NCBI RefSeq assembly: GCF_016801865.2
Contig: NC_068938.1
Coordinates: 9,734,520-9,798,519, forward strand
Source: Culex pipiens pallens
Taxonomy: Eukaryota; Arthropoda; Insecta; Diptera; Culicidae
DNA length: 64,000 nt
Direction of reading: 5' to 3'
This document shows, in pieces, positions 1 to 11,599 of the stretch. Every line of letters starts with the position of its first letter. The first letter of the stretch is position 1. Under the pieces are notes generated by a model. That model worked only from the letters and a program-made list of their open reading frames with translations, was not told where the DNA came from and made no database searches. The translations under genes and the position numbers were made by a program.

Positions 1-71
1 CCCTGCCAAATTTGAGCAAGATCGGAGAGGGTAATTTTCAAATGCTGTTCCGCTTCAGATGGAATGACCCA

Positions 72-243
72 TATGCTAATCCGGTGACTCAATGTTGTCA
101 AATTTGTAAACATTGAAATGTTTTCAAAATCGTCAACAATTTTTCCGATTCAATTCCGGTTCAAAATTGGAAAAATGTTGACGATTTTTAAGACATTTCA
201 ATGTTTACAAATTCGACAATATTGAGATACCGGATTAGCTTAT
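72..243. mobile_element. short palindromic MITE
   Basis: Two arms of about 75 bp are inverted copies with scattered mismatches. The left arm begins GCTAATCCGG near 75 and the right arm ends CCGGATTAGC near 239. The short spacer lies around 145-170. There is no coding capacity. The shape is that of a miniature inverted-repeat element; I do not recognise the family. Confidence 0.7.
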
Positions 244-1110
244 GCGATTTCTATCCGTGTACATTAGGGTGCCATTTTCATAACCTCGCTCCACAAGCTG
301 AATATTGTTCTTTGAACTATTTTAGGACTCTGGGCCAAATTTGAGCAATAATCGGTAAACATTTACCCATTTTTGTTTGGGAATGATGCGTTACTTTCAT
401 CCAAATATTCCTAAAAGTGAGATTCTCATTGAAAATGTAATGCTCTACAACTTTTTAGAACATATTGCGGATTTCAGAGATTTTTAGACAATCGTGCAAT
501 TTGTGGAAAGCTCTCCAACAAAGTGCACACCTCAAACTACAGCAGATAAAAACTATCCAAGACACACACCCTAGTTTGAAACTGTTCTAAAGTGGTCGAA
601 AGCAACAAAGCTCAAGGGGGGGGGGGAGAAGGGGTAGGATTTCAAGTGTGCAAATATTTGGTGTGCAGTTACGATTTGCAAGGGTGGAGAATTTGGTGCA
701 AAGTGTGCAATATCAAAGCGGTAAAACTCGATCCTAAAAAGTTATTAGCGAATTAAAAATGTTAATTTTGATGTAATTTTTCAGGCTCGGGTATCAATGG
801 GTTAGTCTCAACCAATTTCGCTCAAAATTGGCACAGATGCTTAAAATAATAAAAAAAAGTTTTTTGCTTGTGGAGGAGCTGAGGATATTTTATCTTAGTG
901 TAGGTAAATGAATGTGTTTGATCTAATTTAACACATATAATTTAATACGAAAAACGAAGTTGACTTTACAGCTGTCGGCCACCATTGCTAGTACCAACCA
1001 CTAGTGTCTTCCTTTTTATCTACAAGGACTTCGCCGCCCTGGGCTCCTAAGTGTATGAAAGTATGGCACGGAGCGACGGCGCCGAATACCCATATTTACA
1101 CAAAGAATTT
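244..1110. other. AT-rich DNA without gene
   Basis: I see no coding-like frame, RNA gene or clear repeat boundary here. It includes an 11-base G run at 616-626. Confidence 0.5.
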
Positions 1111-1113
1111 CAG

Positions 1114-1190
1114 AGCGCCCTTCGCGGGATTCGAACCGGCGACCTCTGGATTGGAGTCCAGTGCGCGGTCCGATTGATCCACACGGGCGG
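1114..1190 (-). mobile_element. tRNA-derived SINE head / tRNA pseudogene
   Basis: Read on the minus strand it shows a box-A-like TGGATCAATCGG, an anticodon-like hairpin CTGGA...TCCAG and a box B GGTTCGAATCC. The anticodon loop is one base short of the normal seven and the D stem does not pair, so it is not a functional tRNA. A close relative lies at 49264-49338, which supports a dispersed SINE or tRNA-pseudogene family. Confidence 0.6.
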
Positions 1191-1194
1191 GACA

Positions 1195-1480
1195 GACATT
1201 CAATACGACGAGTGCTGAAAAAATCAAGTTGTGCAACGAAATCAGTGAAACGTTTGTTTCCTCGCTTGAATGTTATTTGCCATCAAGATACAGTATCAAA
1301 AAGTATTACTTTTCAATACAAGTGGCGAATAGTAGTACTTTTCAGCATTCAAATGGATGCTGAAAAAAATTTTTTTTTGCCGGTGAAAAGTAGTCCGTTT
1401 GGATATTCGGGAATGACAAGAAAAGTAAGTAGTTTCGCAACGGAATTACAAAAGCTAATTAAATATTTTTTATTAGCGCT
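1195..1480 (+). repeat. dispersed repeat family F, copy 1
   Basis: Carries the family marks GTGCTGAAAAAATCAAGTTG, ACTTTTCAGCATTC and AAAAGTAAGTAGTTTCG. These recur near 11970-12040, 18840-18960 (inverted) and 42060-42420. Short hairpins of the form TGCTGAAAA...TTTTCAGCA are typical. No transposase coding is visible, so this is a non-autonomous element or its relic. Confidence 0.5.
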
Positions 1481-1560
1481 GGTAACACTTTCCGCCGGCG
1501 CCTGCTGTGATGATTTCAATACCGTCGCACGAAGAATCAGTCCCACAAATGATAGAGAGC

Positions 1561-1985
1561 ACACCGTCAACGGTTAATGGCCAAATCAAAACACTTACAA
1601 AGGCAGTTTAAAATTTACGAATCTTCCTTTTTACCGTTTATCATCCCAGAAAGAAAAGATTTAAGAAGAATTTATTCTTAGCACGATTTTCTCACCGAAA
1701 GGGTACGTTTACGCGTGAGAAAAGAATATCCAACGAAAATAAGGTCTATCCCTTTTTAAGCTGACCGTTGTCCAGTTTTGGGACAAGCGGCCAGTTACGC
1801 ACCCCTTTTTCTTCCCTTGCTCTACGAGAGTGACATACCAGAAGTGGTCTTCCGTCGCCGGGGTCCGGTATCGGTCACTCTCTTGGGCTATCAATAAAAA
1901 TAACCGAAATTTAATGTTGCATGCCGTTTTTGTTCACCGCCAAAGCGGTCAAACTTGTTTTTTTTTTTGCGTGGCCGATGATGAT
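1561..1985. other. unassigned intergenic/intronic DNA
   Basis: The stretch is mixed in composition and somewhat GC-richer around 1750-1890. I see no repeat match within the window and no convincing coding frame. Confidence 0.4.
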
Positions 1986-3410
1986 GGGTAGGCTTAGTGA
2001 TTTTTCACGCTAAAAAATTGCAAATTTCACGGGGACCTTAATTTTAAAACACCAAATTTCACGGAAATTTCGCGGAACGTGAAAAATGTTAAAATAACTA
2101 TCAAAATCTTATGTTAAACATACAGAAACTACATTTTTTGCTTAATTATACATTGTTTTCAATAAAAATAAAAATTCCTAACGTTCAACGTGGCACTAAA
2201 AAAAAACTTTTAGTAATTTAAAAAATCCACTTGGTTTATGGTTGGGCTCTATATCTACTTTGAAACTAAAATGTAGGGCATGCAAATTATCATTAATTGA
2301 GCTGCTTTTTTAATGTTCGACTAATATAGCTAAACAGTTTTCGCTGATTTGCTACTATTTTATCCTTTACATTTTATTGAAATTCATATCAAAGCCAAAT
2401 TCAACAAAACAACTTTAACTTTTTTTTATAGCATTTTGCCCAGTTGAACATATTTTTAGAGTTTTCATCACTTTTCAAAAACTAAATTTAAAATCGATAG
2501 GCAAAAGTAATTTAATCTGTAACGAAATCTTCAAAATCCGAACAGAAAACAAACATTTTTTTTTTAATTTCCACGGGAGCCATCCACCGAAGTATTTAAA
2601 TATCGTGAAAATTAAACAGGTGAAATTTTCTTAAAGGTGACTTTAAAGATAAAAAAACCGATAGAAAAAAAACCAACTAATAAATATTAATTTAATGTTG
2701 AATAACCTAGCATGAATCTTTTAACATCTTTCAAAATTAATGAAAATATTGCTAAATTAATTAAGTTTCCTAAGTAAAATTTATGAAATATTTTTTAGAG
2801 CATCAAATAAAGAGCAATCTATTTTCTCAATATGTTTCTTTGATCTGATGAATTAGAATTTTTCTATCTGTTTTTTTTTTTTGCTCCTCCGTATACTCAT
2901 TGACCGGAGGAAAAGGGAAAGACGACTTCTTTCACTGAATGCTACTTTAAAAAAAATTGTTTGCTTTTAATTGATTTCAAAAAAAAATCAATAAAATTTA
3001 AAGAAAAAAACTGTGCAATCTTTTAAAAAAATATCACAATTCACTTGTTTAATCGAATTTAACATGTTTCGGTTGAAAAAGACAGAGTTTGTAAAAAAAA
3101 CGTGAATATTATTTTTCTTTGACTGATTTTTGTTAACATCGTTTAAGTTTTCGCAGCATTCACTTCTTAGTAAATGTTGTATCAATTTCATCTTAATGTT
3201 GGTTTTGCTAACATTTTTTTAAATGGTTCATATCACATATTTCAATTGAAAACTAATAAAATTTAAGTCTTTAATGAATGAAATTTTGATTATATTATTA
3301 TTTTAAAGAATTGGTCTGAGAAAAATTGGTAAATTTCACGGGATTTCACGGAAATCTTCAAATTTCACAAATTTCACGCTGTCCGCGAAATCGTGAAAAT
3401 TCACTAACCC
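1986..3410. mobile_element. inverted-repeat element with TTTCACGG ends
   Basis: The left end (GGGTAGGCTTAGTGATTTTT then CACG) is inverted at the right end (CGTGAAAATTCACTAACCC). Just inside both ends the word TTTCACGG is repeated several times. The interior is AT-rich with no transposase frame. Total length is about 1.4 kb. ATGATGGG lies on both sides and may be part of a target duplication. Confidence 0.65.
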
Positions 3411-4439
3411 TAATGATGGGACTTCGAGCTATAATTCCCTGAAGGGACAGTTGCACGTATGGAAATCCTGTTTTTTTCGGTTTATTCTTGGGATTGTCCG
3501 AGTGAAAAATCGTTGGAAATAATAGGAAAAAACTAGTTTTTGGTCGAGTTTTTCGGGAACCGTTTGGGCCGGTGGCCATCTGTTCCCAGGTCACGAGTGT
3601 GTGACCCCACACGAAAGGCCCCGGGACAGAGGGGGAACTGTCCCGTCTGTCCGGGGGTTGTTTAGTGGAATTACTGGTTTGGGCTTTGGATTTTTACAAC
3701 TTTGAAAAAATGAGTTAAGGTACTTGGTACTTAAACATAAATATGAACCCAATTAATTCCCTAAGCCCAGCTGCGTTCGCTCATCATGATTTGAATAAAA
3801 TACGAAATTTTAGTAAAACCAATCACCGCCAAAACTTTGCAAAAGGTCGCGATCCCCGAAACTAATAATTAAAAATGTATATTCCAAAAGTTTCATCCCG
3901 CTCAACCAGCTTAATTGCAATATTTCCAACTCAGCTGCCAGCTGGAGATGTTTCTCCAGCAAAACTTAGTTTCGAAAACTGCCAAAGAAAAGCTGATTTT
4001 CTATTCACCATCATCATCCCACCACCGAGGAGAGCGAAATGTATTCTTTTTCGCATTTTAGTTGAGGGCGTCAACCATCAGCCAAAGTGTGGCGGGTGCG
4101 GAAAACTTCATCAAAGTTTTCACTGATCCACAAAATGTAACGAAATGGTGATGGAAATTCGACGTGGATGAAGAAAAAAGCTGCGATTGATTCAGCTGGT
4201 AGCGATTTTGAGCTTTTCTTAGTATATCTTTAGGCGTTTATTGCAAGAAATTTGGTAAACGCCTAAAGTTATACTGTAACGATACAAACAACATGCTATC
4301 AATCGCTAAAGGAACATGTTTGAACTGTTGTGTTGTGCAGTTGAATCGATATTTTGATGATTTTGATTGCTTTAATTTTGTTTGAGGGTAAATCTAATAC
4401 CATTTCCGGGCTAAGAACGACCCAAAAAAAAAGAAACAT
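3411..4439. other. unique-looking DNA, no gene
   Basis: This stretch does not resemble other parts of the window. It contains the small-RNA-like hairpin listed separately at 4198-4307. Open frames here are short and lack coding character. Confidence 0.4.
4198..4307. other. small-RNA-like hairpin (pre-miRNA shape)
   Basis: A 20-base arm at 4221-4240 (AGTATATCTTTAGGCGTTTA) pairs with 4256-4275 (TAAACGCCTAAAGTTATACT) with one mismatch across a 15-base loop. Weaker complementarity continues outward to TAGCGATT (near 4200) and AATCGCTA (near 4307). I see no second copy in the window, unlike the MITE hairpins. Size and shape suit a pre-miRNA, but I do not recognise the mature sequence, and it could be an old MITE core. 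Confidence 0.3.
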
Positions 4440-5190
4440 TTCGCGCGGGAGCTAATCAAAAATACAGCAGCTGCCGCCAGAACCAGCAGCCATCAGTGAT
4501 ATTGTACTTTGGCTGGCTTAGCGCGAAGAAACGAGTTTTCCAGCGAGTTTTGAGTAGTTTCGTGTCTGAGCATAAGATGCTGATGCTGGCTGATTTCGAC
4601 GCCCGGCCCGGCACCACATTTTCCTCTGGGCTAAAAAGTTTCATTTCGCGCTCGGGTGGGTGGAAAAACTCGGTGTGTTGCGTGCTGTGCTGAGGGGAAA
4701 ACCCCCTTCCCCCTCCAACCCGGGTTGCCACAGAATTGTTAATATAATGTAAAGAAAACGAGCACCGGCGACGAGAGCAAACTTGGCCCTGGGAGGAACT
4801 CGTTGGAGCTGGTGCTGCTGCTGGTATCAGCATTAAAATCACCAAGAACTAAACTAAAGAAATGGACCGGCACCAGCAACCCATAGGAGGAAGTAGCTGG
4901 GGGAAGGAGGCTTAGGGGAGAGCAACCACAAACGAACGAAGATAAACTTTTGTGCGCTGAGCGCAAAAATTAGAAAAGTTTTTTTTTCCCGCGAGCGCAA
5001 GTGTTCGTCGGGTTCGAGGAAAAACCCGGGTTGGTTGGTTCTTTGGAACATAAATTGAAGGCTTGGGTTGGGTGGCCCATCGGAAGGAAGTCGGAGAAGC
5101 GAACTTGGTGTCCGGGATTGGTGAGGAACGGAAGTTTGCTTGTTAGGCGCAAAGTTCGCGGAGCAGACTTTGTGAGCTTCTTTTTTTGTT
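4440..5190. other. GC-richer single-copy island
   Basis: Base composition changes sharply from the AT-rich surroundings and I find no copy elsewhere in the window. Frames are open on both strands but look like by-products of GC content and low complexity, with no domain or splice-bounded exon. A regulatory block or untranslated exon is the most economical reading; this is inference. Confidence 0.4.
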
Positions 5191-5924
5191 TATAGATAAA
5201 ATTTTAGTTTTTTTTTGAAATTTTGACAATTATTTTTGAAAAGCATTCTGCAATACAACAAAATTCCGTCCCAAATCCGTGTCAGCTCAGACTGCCATTA
5301 TGCCGCAAGGCATGTCAGTAACGTGAAATAAAATTTTACACTATCTAATGCTATTACCATAATCATGATGCTCGTTAATGATGATTGCGTTTGCGATCCG
5401 ACATTCACATACACTTATAGCAGATAGTTTGGGCTCCGCTCTTTGTGTGCGGGGGGCTAAATGTGATTAAAGTTTTGCGCGCGCCTAGTTTTTGAGCGCT
5501 TTTCGTCGAAAACTCAGTCAGTAACGAGCCGAAATGGTGCCTCTCTGTAGGACGACAGCTTTCGCCAGAGTTTTGCGTTACAAAACACATCTGCCTGTTA
5601 GCGAGTTAGTTCTCTTCACTTGAACTTTAGAAAGATAGATTTGACGCACCCTGAAATTGTGTTAATATGATTATAGTTGGTAAAATTTGATCAATTTTAG
5701 ATACTTGGAAAGCGTCAAAGATTGGTCTTTAATGAGAAGTTTGGTAAATATTTAACAAAAATAAAAATATTCATCTCGTTGCATAAGAATAATTGCTTAT
5801 ATTTTAGAAAAGTTAATTTCACTGAACTAAGGTCGTTGCAAATATTTTTTGAAGTTTACATCCCTCGACTTTGGTCGGGATCGAGGAGGGGTGGGGGCAA
5901 AAAATAAAAAAATATAAAAATTGA
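5191..5924. other. unassigned DNA
   Basis: AT-rich with a modestly GC-richer stretch near 5430-5600. No gene, repeat pair or RNA recognised. Confidence 0.4.
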
Positions 5925-6180
5925 AATACATAATAAGATATGGTCTCAACATTTGAATGGAAATAGTACATTTTACACCTGCCCAGTTGTTTTGCAATCA
6001 TTAGTTTTCAAAATATCCAATTATTGAAGAAATTTTTCTTTCACCGGAAAAAAATTCGCTACGGTGCTGTACATTGGAATTCCACAAAAATTGAAAATAT
6101 TTTTGACCGATCCCAGACATGCTAAATATGATTTAAAACAAAGGAAAATGCATTTCTAATTGTTTTCAGTTGACATAATT
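5925..6180 (+). repeat. dispersed repeat, CAGTTGTTTTGC type, copy 1
   Basis: The markers CAGTTGTTTTGCAATCATTA and ACATGCTAAATATGATT followed by AATGCATTT recur in the same order at about 11890-12300 and 42690-42960. They recur inverted at about 43920-44170. This is a shared interspersed repeat with no coding capacity. Confidence 0.55.
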
Positions 6181-6220
6181 TTCACAAATTTGTAGCAAAA
6201 TAAAGCAAAAACAAGTTACG

Positions 6221-7460
6221 AGCAATTCCAGCTCAAATCAGGATTTTTTCTGGTACTTTTGTACCCGATCCTCTCCGATTTCAATGAAACTTTATAGACA
6301 TGTTATCCTAGGCCTATATAAGCCATTTTTGTGTATATGGAGCCAATAGTACTCGAAAATAACATTTGAGATGGGCGTAAGGTATTTCAATATTTTTGTA
6401 TTTTGTAATTTAAAAATTACTGTATCTCGAAGCCGTTGCGTCGTATCAAAAAGTGGTCAAAGACAAACTTGTAGGAAATTGGACGGGCTTTCTGAAAAAA
6501 ATACACTGGAACAAAAATACACGCCACATCTATGAGATTTTTTGATTTTAAAATCTAAAAAAAAACACCAAAAAACCCGTTTTTTCAACATTTTCATTTT
6601 TAAAACCGCTGTATCTTTCCAAGGATTTGACATAGGACAATGGTCAATATGGAGACTTTTATGTAAAATTGTCTGGAGAATCGATTCCCACTACCGGTTT
6701 TCAAAAATTTTGACGTTTAGACGACTTTTCAAAAAAAAAAAAAACAGTTTTAGCAAATAATTTTTGTATTTTTTTTTTAGGAGAGACATACCATCCTGCT
6801 TTTTTCGTCAGTCTTTTTGTAACATCTTAGACTATTTCCTCAAAATTTTTGAACGAAAAAAATCGTGACATCACCTTTAAATTTAAGTTTTAGACATAAA
6901 AATCAAAAAATCTCATAGATGTGGCGTGTATTTTTGTTAAAGTGTATTTTTTCAGAAAGCCCGTCGAACACAGAAAAAACACGTCTAAACAGAAAAAATT
7001 ATGGTAATATTCATCAGGAAATGGTGATAGATTTTGTGGCAAAATAAATGATAAATTTTACCCCAGAAAATGATGAATTTTCATCAGTTTTTGATGAATA
7101 TTCATCAGGTTTCACATTTGTACACATTTTTTAATGTAATATTACACAAATAAAGAGGTAATATTCAACCTACCAAATTTTCAACATTCCAAAATTCAAC
7201 TTTTTTTTTCTGTGTACAAGTTTTTTTTGACCACTTTTTGATACGACGCAACGGCTTCGAGATACAGTAATTTTTAAATTACAAAATACAAAAATATTGA
7301 AATACCTTACGCAAATGTTATTTTCGAGTACTATTGGCTCCATATACACAAAAATGGCTTATATAGGCCTAGGATAACATGTCTATAAAGTTTCATTGAA
7401 ATCGAAGAGGGTCGGGTACAAAAGTATTAGAAAAATTCCTGATTTGAGTTGGAATTGATT
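6221..7460. mobile_element. foldback element A (AGCAATTCCA ends)
   Basis: Long inverted arms run from AGCAATTCCAGCTCAAATCA at 6221 inward to about 6560 and from about 6890 out to 7460. The arms share the words GCCGTTGCGTCGTATC, AAAATGGCTTATATA and AGGCCTAGGATAACATGTC. A second element (6967-7216) interrupts the right arm. Related copies sit at 50985-53309 and 58740-59855. No transposase frame is present; open frames inside are repeat noise. Confidence 0.8.
6967..7216. mobile_element. nested MITE with CACAGAAAAA ends
   Basis: It interrupts the right arm of foldback element A; the arm sequence resumes on the far side. Ends are ACACAGAAAAAA and TTTTTTCTGTGT. The interior start (AATTATGGTAATATTCATC) resembles that of the copy at 23277-23487 (ATTCATGGTAATATTACATC). 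Confidence 0.65.
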
Positions 7461-7671
7461 CTACAGTTTTTACTGTTTATAATTTGCAAAATGTATAAAA
7501 GAAATGAACACTGTATTTTATTTATTTTCTAAAATTATTTTCTTAGGTCCCGTGTATTTTTTGTCAAACATGGAAAATTAACATTCGACAATGCAGTCTC
7601 AACAGTGTATACCCAATTTTCAATCAAATATTATAAAAACGAAAAGAAGTTTAAAAAAAATTTGTTCTTTT

Positions 7672-8240
7672 GAAAAAATACAGTATTTTGTGAAAATTTC
7701 AGTATATTCCAAAAAACTCTAATAAAGTGAAAGTTCATAACATTTTTTGATTTTTTTTAACCTCACTTTACAAAAATGAAAATTTGAGTATTTTCGAAAA
7801 AATACGGTATTTAGTGAAAATTTCTATATTTTCCAAAAAACTTTATTAGTTTTTTGGAAAATACAGAAATTTTCACTAAATACCGTATTTTTTCGAAAAT
7901 ACTCAAATTATCATTCATATCAAATTTTGCTTCGTTTGATTCCCATATTGTAAATTTTTAAAATTAGGGTATTTTCAATGAAATACGAAATTTTGTGAAA
8001 TTTTTATATTTTTCAAAAAAACTCTTATAATCGCTCCGTTTGATACCTATATCGCAAATTATAAAATTTGAGTATTTTCGAAAAAATACAGTATTTTGTG
8101 AAAATTTTAGTTTCTTGCAAAAAACAATCTAGCGAAGCGAAAAAGCATGTAAAATTTCGCTTTGCAAATTTGCCAAATTTGAGTACTTTGGAAAAAATCG
8201 GTATTTTGTAAACAATTCTGAGTATTTATGCTTTGAAAAT
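7672..8240. repeat. diverged tandem repeat, unit about 100 bp
   Basis: Around five diverged iterations begin near 7672, 7781, 7970, 8058 and 8165. Each contains GAGTATTTTCGAAAAAATAC or a variant followed by GTATTTTGTGAAAATTT and CCAAAAAACT. One iteration is mirrored to make the palindrome listed separately. Confidence 0.65.
7781..7909. repeat. near-perfect 62-bp-arm palindrome
   Basis: Arms 7781-7842 and 7848-7909 are reverse complements with a single mismatch and a five-base spacer, TTATT. It falls inside the tandem array, so it probably arose by inverted duplication of one unit. Confidence 0.85.
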
Positions 8241-8558
8241 TACTACATTAAAAAAAATATTATCAGCGATAGATTATCGTTACCATTACATACATTTAAG
8301 TGAGATCCGTTTTCAAAAAACTACATAAATGTCACTGAAGTCGCATGGTTTTTTCGGACATCGCTTTGATCAATATTACTGAAATCTATGAAAAAAGCTT
8401 AAAAATGGCACTTAAGTGGCCATACCGTGAGACAGGGTTGCCAGATCTTTAAAAGAATTAAGAGCGATCTATGGGACACAACACCGGATTGAATGAAACC
8501 TCCCAAGCCAGTTGTGAGAAAACTTGGCTAGAATTTTGGATTCCATGAAAATCGGCAC
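8241..8558. other. AT-rich DNA without gene
   Basis: No feature recognised between the tandem array and the microsatellite. Confidence 0.4.
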
Positions 8559-8632
8559 GCACATACAAACACATACACACATACATACATACATACATAA
8601 ATACATACATACGCACATACATTTTTTTAAGT
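8559..8632. repeat. (ACAT)n microsatellite
   Basis: Imperfect ACAT/ACAC tetranucleotide run. The Cys/Met/Val-rich open frame that crosses it on the minus strand is a product of the repeat. Confidence 0.9.
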
Positions 8633-9329
8633 TTTTGATTCTGAGCTGGTATACTTGATGGTGGGTCTTAGAAAACAATGTATTTAAGGGAAAATTTGGC
8701 GAAGAAGATGGAGAGAGACTAAAAAAGATGAAAGTGGTTATGTTACACATGACCAATATGACAAAGCCATGAATCAAATTGAAGTGTGTTAAATTATGAA
8801 TGAAAAAAATAAACCAAAAGACATTTTTAGACAATATTTTTTAAAGCTTTAAAATTTTATTTGATCGAAAACAAACAATATAGATTTTAAATTACATTGC
8901 AAAAATAACTCATGTGTTTCATGAAGGGTTCGAAGGGCCAGTTATTGACCAAAAAGACATCGCGGGTCGTAGGTTGGGAGGACTTTTCATGTTTAACTCT
9001 CTAAACGCTCATGGTAGCACTGGTGCTCCATGAATGTTTCACTTCAAGCTGAAATTGGTCGCTCTAATCAGGACGAAAGTTAGCTCACCGACTGATGGAT
9101 TTTTTTTTGCTTTCTGTGTAGGAAATTTTCTGATTTCACCAAAAATATAGATTGTAAAGCCATGGTATGCTTTTAAAAATTGCTGAAAAAGAACCATTAC
9201 TGACTTAAAAATATCGATTGACATAGAAATTAGAAAAAAAAACACTCGAACAAGGACATCTCTTCCTGGAAGTTTAAAGCAAAATTCTAAATTCTTTTTA
9301 TGAATGAAGCCAGTATGTAACAATTCCAG
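8633..9329. other. unassigned DNA
   Basis: AT-rich and repeat-poor. No exon with convincing splice signals and no RNA gene. Confidence 0.4.
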
Positions 9330-10210
9330 TACTGTTCAAACCTATTCATGTGTAATGAATTGCATCAAATTCCATCGACTGAGTAATCCATTTAGCATCG
9401 TCTGTGCCAAAATTGTGCCAGCTCAGCTGGCCCAACTCGTCGCCCAACATCACCGTCCGGTCGGAGATACCTTCACCGTGTCCTCGTCATAACCGAACGA
9501 TTCACCTTGTCCCTACGTCAGAGCCTGCCCGTCCGCAAAATTCATGGCCCCGTCCTTCAGCGCTGCGTGAGAGTGTGGCCTAATTTGCCCACCCAAAACA
9601 CGTTCCGACGGCGCACCCTGGACGTCCATCATAGCGCCCGCCCGTATGCGACGACCTTCAAAATCCGGCCAAAAACCCTTCTCCGGGAGGAGGTTGACCC
9701 TTCCTCCCCGGGTAGGTCGGTCCTGTCCTCAAAGTCGGTCGGTCGGAGGCTAACGAACCCATATAATATATCGGAAGAACCAAATGCAACAATTTCGCAA
9801 ACCCCTTTCCACCAGAGTCCACCGACCACCCTTTGTTGGTCGAACTTGGGACGACGGAGTCGGTTGAACGGCCTTCTCATGTGTTTTGGACGCAAACCGG
9901 TTGGGCTGTGTGTGTGTGTGTTGTGATCCGGTCCCCCGGTAAAATCTACTATTATACACAAAAGCGACCGAAAAGCGTATGGTTTAGTTAGTTAGTGCCA
10001 AGAGTGGCTGGCCCCAAACAGAGTGGAGTTTAGCCGGAATAGACGAGGAGGACATGCATGTATGATGACGAGGAGGCGTCTTTGAAGACAGGAGACGGGA
10101 CTCAGGAAACGGCCAGGCTAAAACCGATATGATTTAAGGTGTCCTGCAGCTCGTCACAGCTGAGTTTGCAGGATGGGTTTTGGGTGATGGACGGGGTGTT
10201 CAAAACTCAC
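9330..10210. other. GC-richer single-copy island
   Basis: Near-balanced base composition with no match elsewhere in the window. It includes a GT run at 9907-9921. A plus frame of 139 codons and an overlapping minus frame of 110 codons are both open, which argues for composition over coding. Possible regulatory or untranslated exon DNA. Confidence 0.4.
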
Positions 10211-10512
10211 ACTTGGGTGTCCCCTATGGGCTGTCGGCATAATCGGAACCGGTTGGCCCAGTTTTGAATTTGGGACAGGACAAACTTTGAGGTTGAATTC
10301 GTGTTGTGTGTGAGCGAGTTTGTGAAAGTTTGTTTTAAACTTGATTTTCCTGTGGAATAGAAACTTAAATAGTTTGTTGCTGAATTTACTGGGATAGCAT
10401 TTTTAGAAAAAAAATCGAATGTGATCAGAATGAGTACAACAAAATAGAGGCCTCGTAGTCTGCACAGCAAAAGACTCTTAATATTACTCAATTTTTGAAA
10501 ACACAAAATATA

Positions 10513-10590
10513 GTTGCAACCGACGGGATTCAAACCCAGCACTATCAGAAAGGGCTGGCGCTTTAGCCCGCTCGGCCATTAAACCGATGA
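10513..10590 (-). mobile_element. tRNA-Ser/Leu-like SINE head or pseudogene
   Basis: The minus strand reads GGCCGAGCGGGCTAAAGCG, a class-II-tRNA-like box A, followed by GGGTTTGAATCCC, a box B. The acceptor ends do not pair and there is no long variable arm, so it is not a functional tRNA. It is most likely the head of a SINE continuing toward lower coordinates. Confidence 0.55.
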
Positions 10591-10799
10591 AGAGTGGGAA
10601 GGATACTTTATGAGATTCAAGAGTCGATTGTGTTTTTTAAACAAAAAAAAAAACATATAAATTTCCTAAGCAAATATAAATTATCACTGTTCAAGACGCC
10701 TAACTTCTTACCAAATGGTACCCAGTCGCCATTTAGGTGGGAGGTCCTACCTGACACGATACACGTATAATTTAATTTTCTTCTGGGAGTACGTAAATT

Positions 10800-11330
10800 C
10801 CATTTAGGAAAATTAATTTCTAAACAAAGTCGTTGATGCAATAAACGAGGAGGTAAAAGGGTGGTTTGGGGGACGATTCCCTTCGGAAATTCTCACAAAA
10901 TTTGCAATTACACACCGGCGTCGTCGTCGCCGTCGCTGCCACCGCCGCCAAAAAGGACGAACTATGTTTGATGCTACTGCTACCATTTCTATAGTGGGGG
11001 GACAGACAGGTTCTCCGCGGAGGGTGATGATGACACAGTGACAGAGTGGTTTGACGATTCCCTGTGCCCGCGCGTGAGGGTTAATATTTTTGTGGGTGAA
11101 CCCCCTCCCAAACCCCCAAACCCTTTGCTGCTCTCTAAATGGCCGGGAATATATATGGAACTGGGTTACATTAATTTGGGATGCCGACGCCCCTTCCCAG
11201 AGGCCGCAGCATATGCACAAGTGGGGAATTCGGTTTATAGGTTAAATTTAGCGTTAATAAGCTTTAAATGGGCCATCGAGTGCTTGATGGAATCAATTTT
11301 CAGGAAATTATTGTGATGGGTCTTTTGTAA
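10800..11330. other. GC-richer single-copy island
   Basis: Includes a CGTCGTCGTCGCCGTCG run near 10919-10935. The 135-codon minus frame is Arg-rich because of that triplet repeat and has no recognisable domain. Likely regulatory or untranslated DNA. Confidence 0.35.
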
Positions 11331-11599
11331 TAAGGCTTTCAAGTCACAGTGAAAAATTTATACTTTAACTCAAAAATGACGATCTCCTCGTCACAGTGTC
11401 CTGATGCAAACTATGATCGAGCTCGAGCTGTCACAGCCCAGTGAAATATGTTGGCTGACATATCGGTGGTCAGTCAAAAAAACCAGCTGGAAGTTGCCTG
11501 ACAAAAAACTTTTGCTTGAAAGAGATAGGAAATGTGATGCAAACAAAGCTGCCATGTAAACATGCATGCGTAATAATTAATGTTTGACCCTTATGTTAG

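Noticed and set aside
1114..1190. Functional tRNA gene
   Set aside because: Anticodon loop is one base short and the D stem does not pair; the related unit at 49264-49338 points to a repeat family.
9507..9926. 139-codon plus frame in the GC-rich island
   Set aside because: Overlaps equally open minus frames and ends in a GT-repeat-derived Cys/Val run; no family resemblance.
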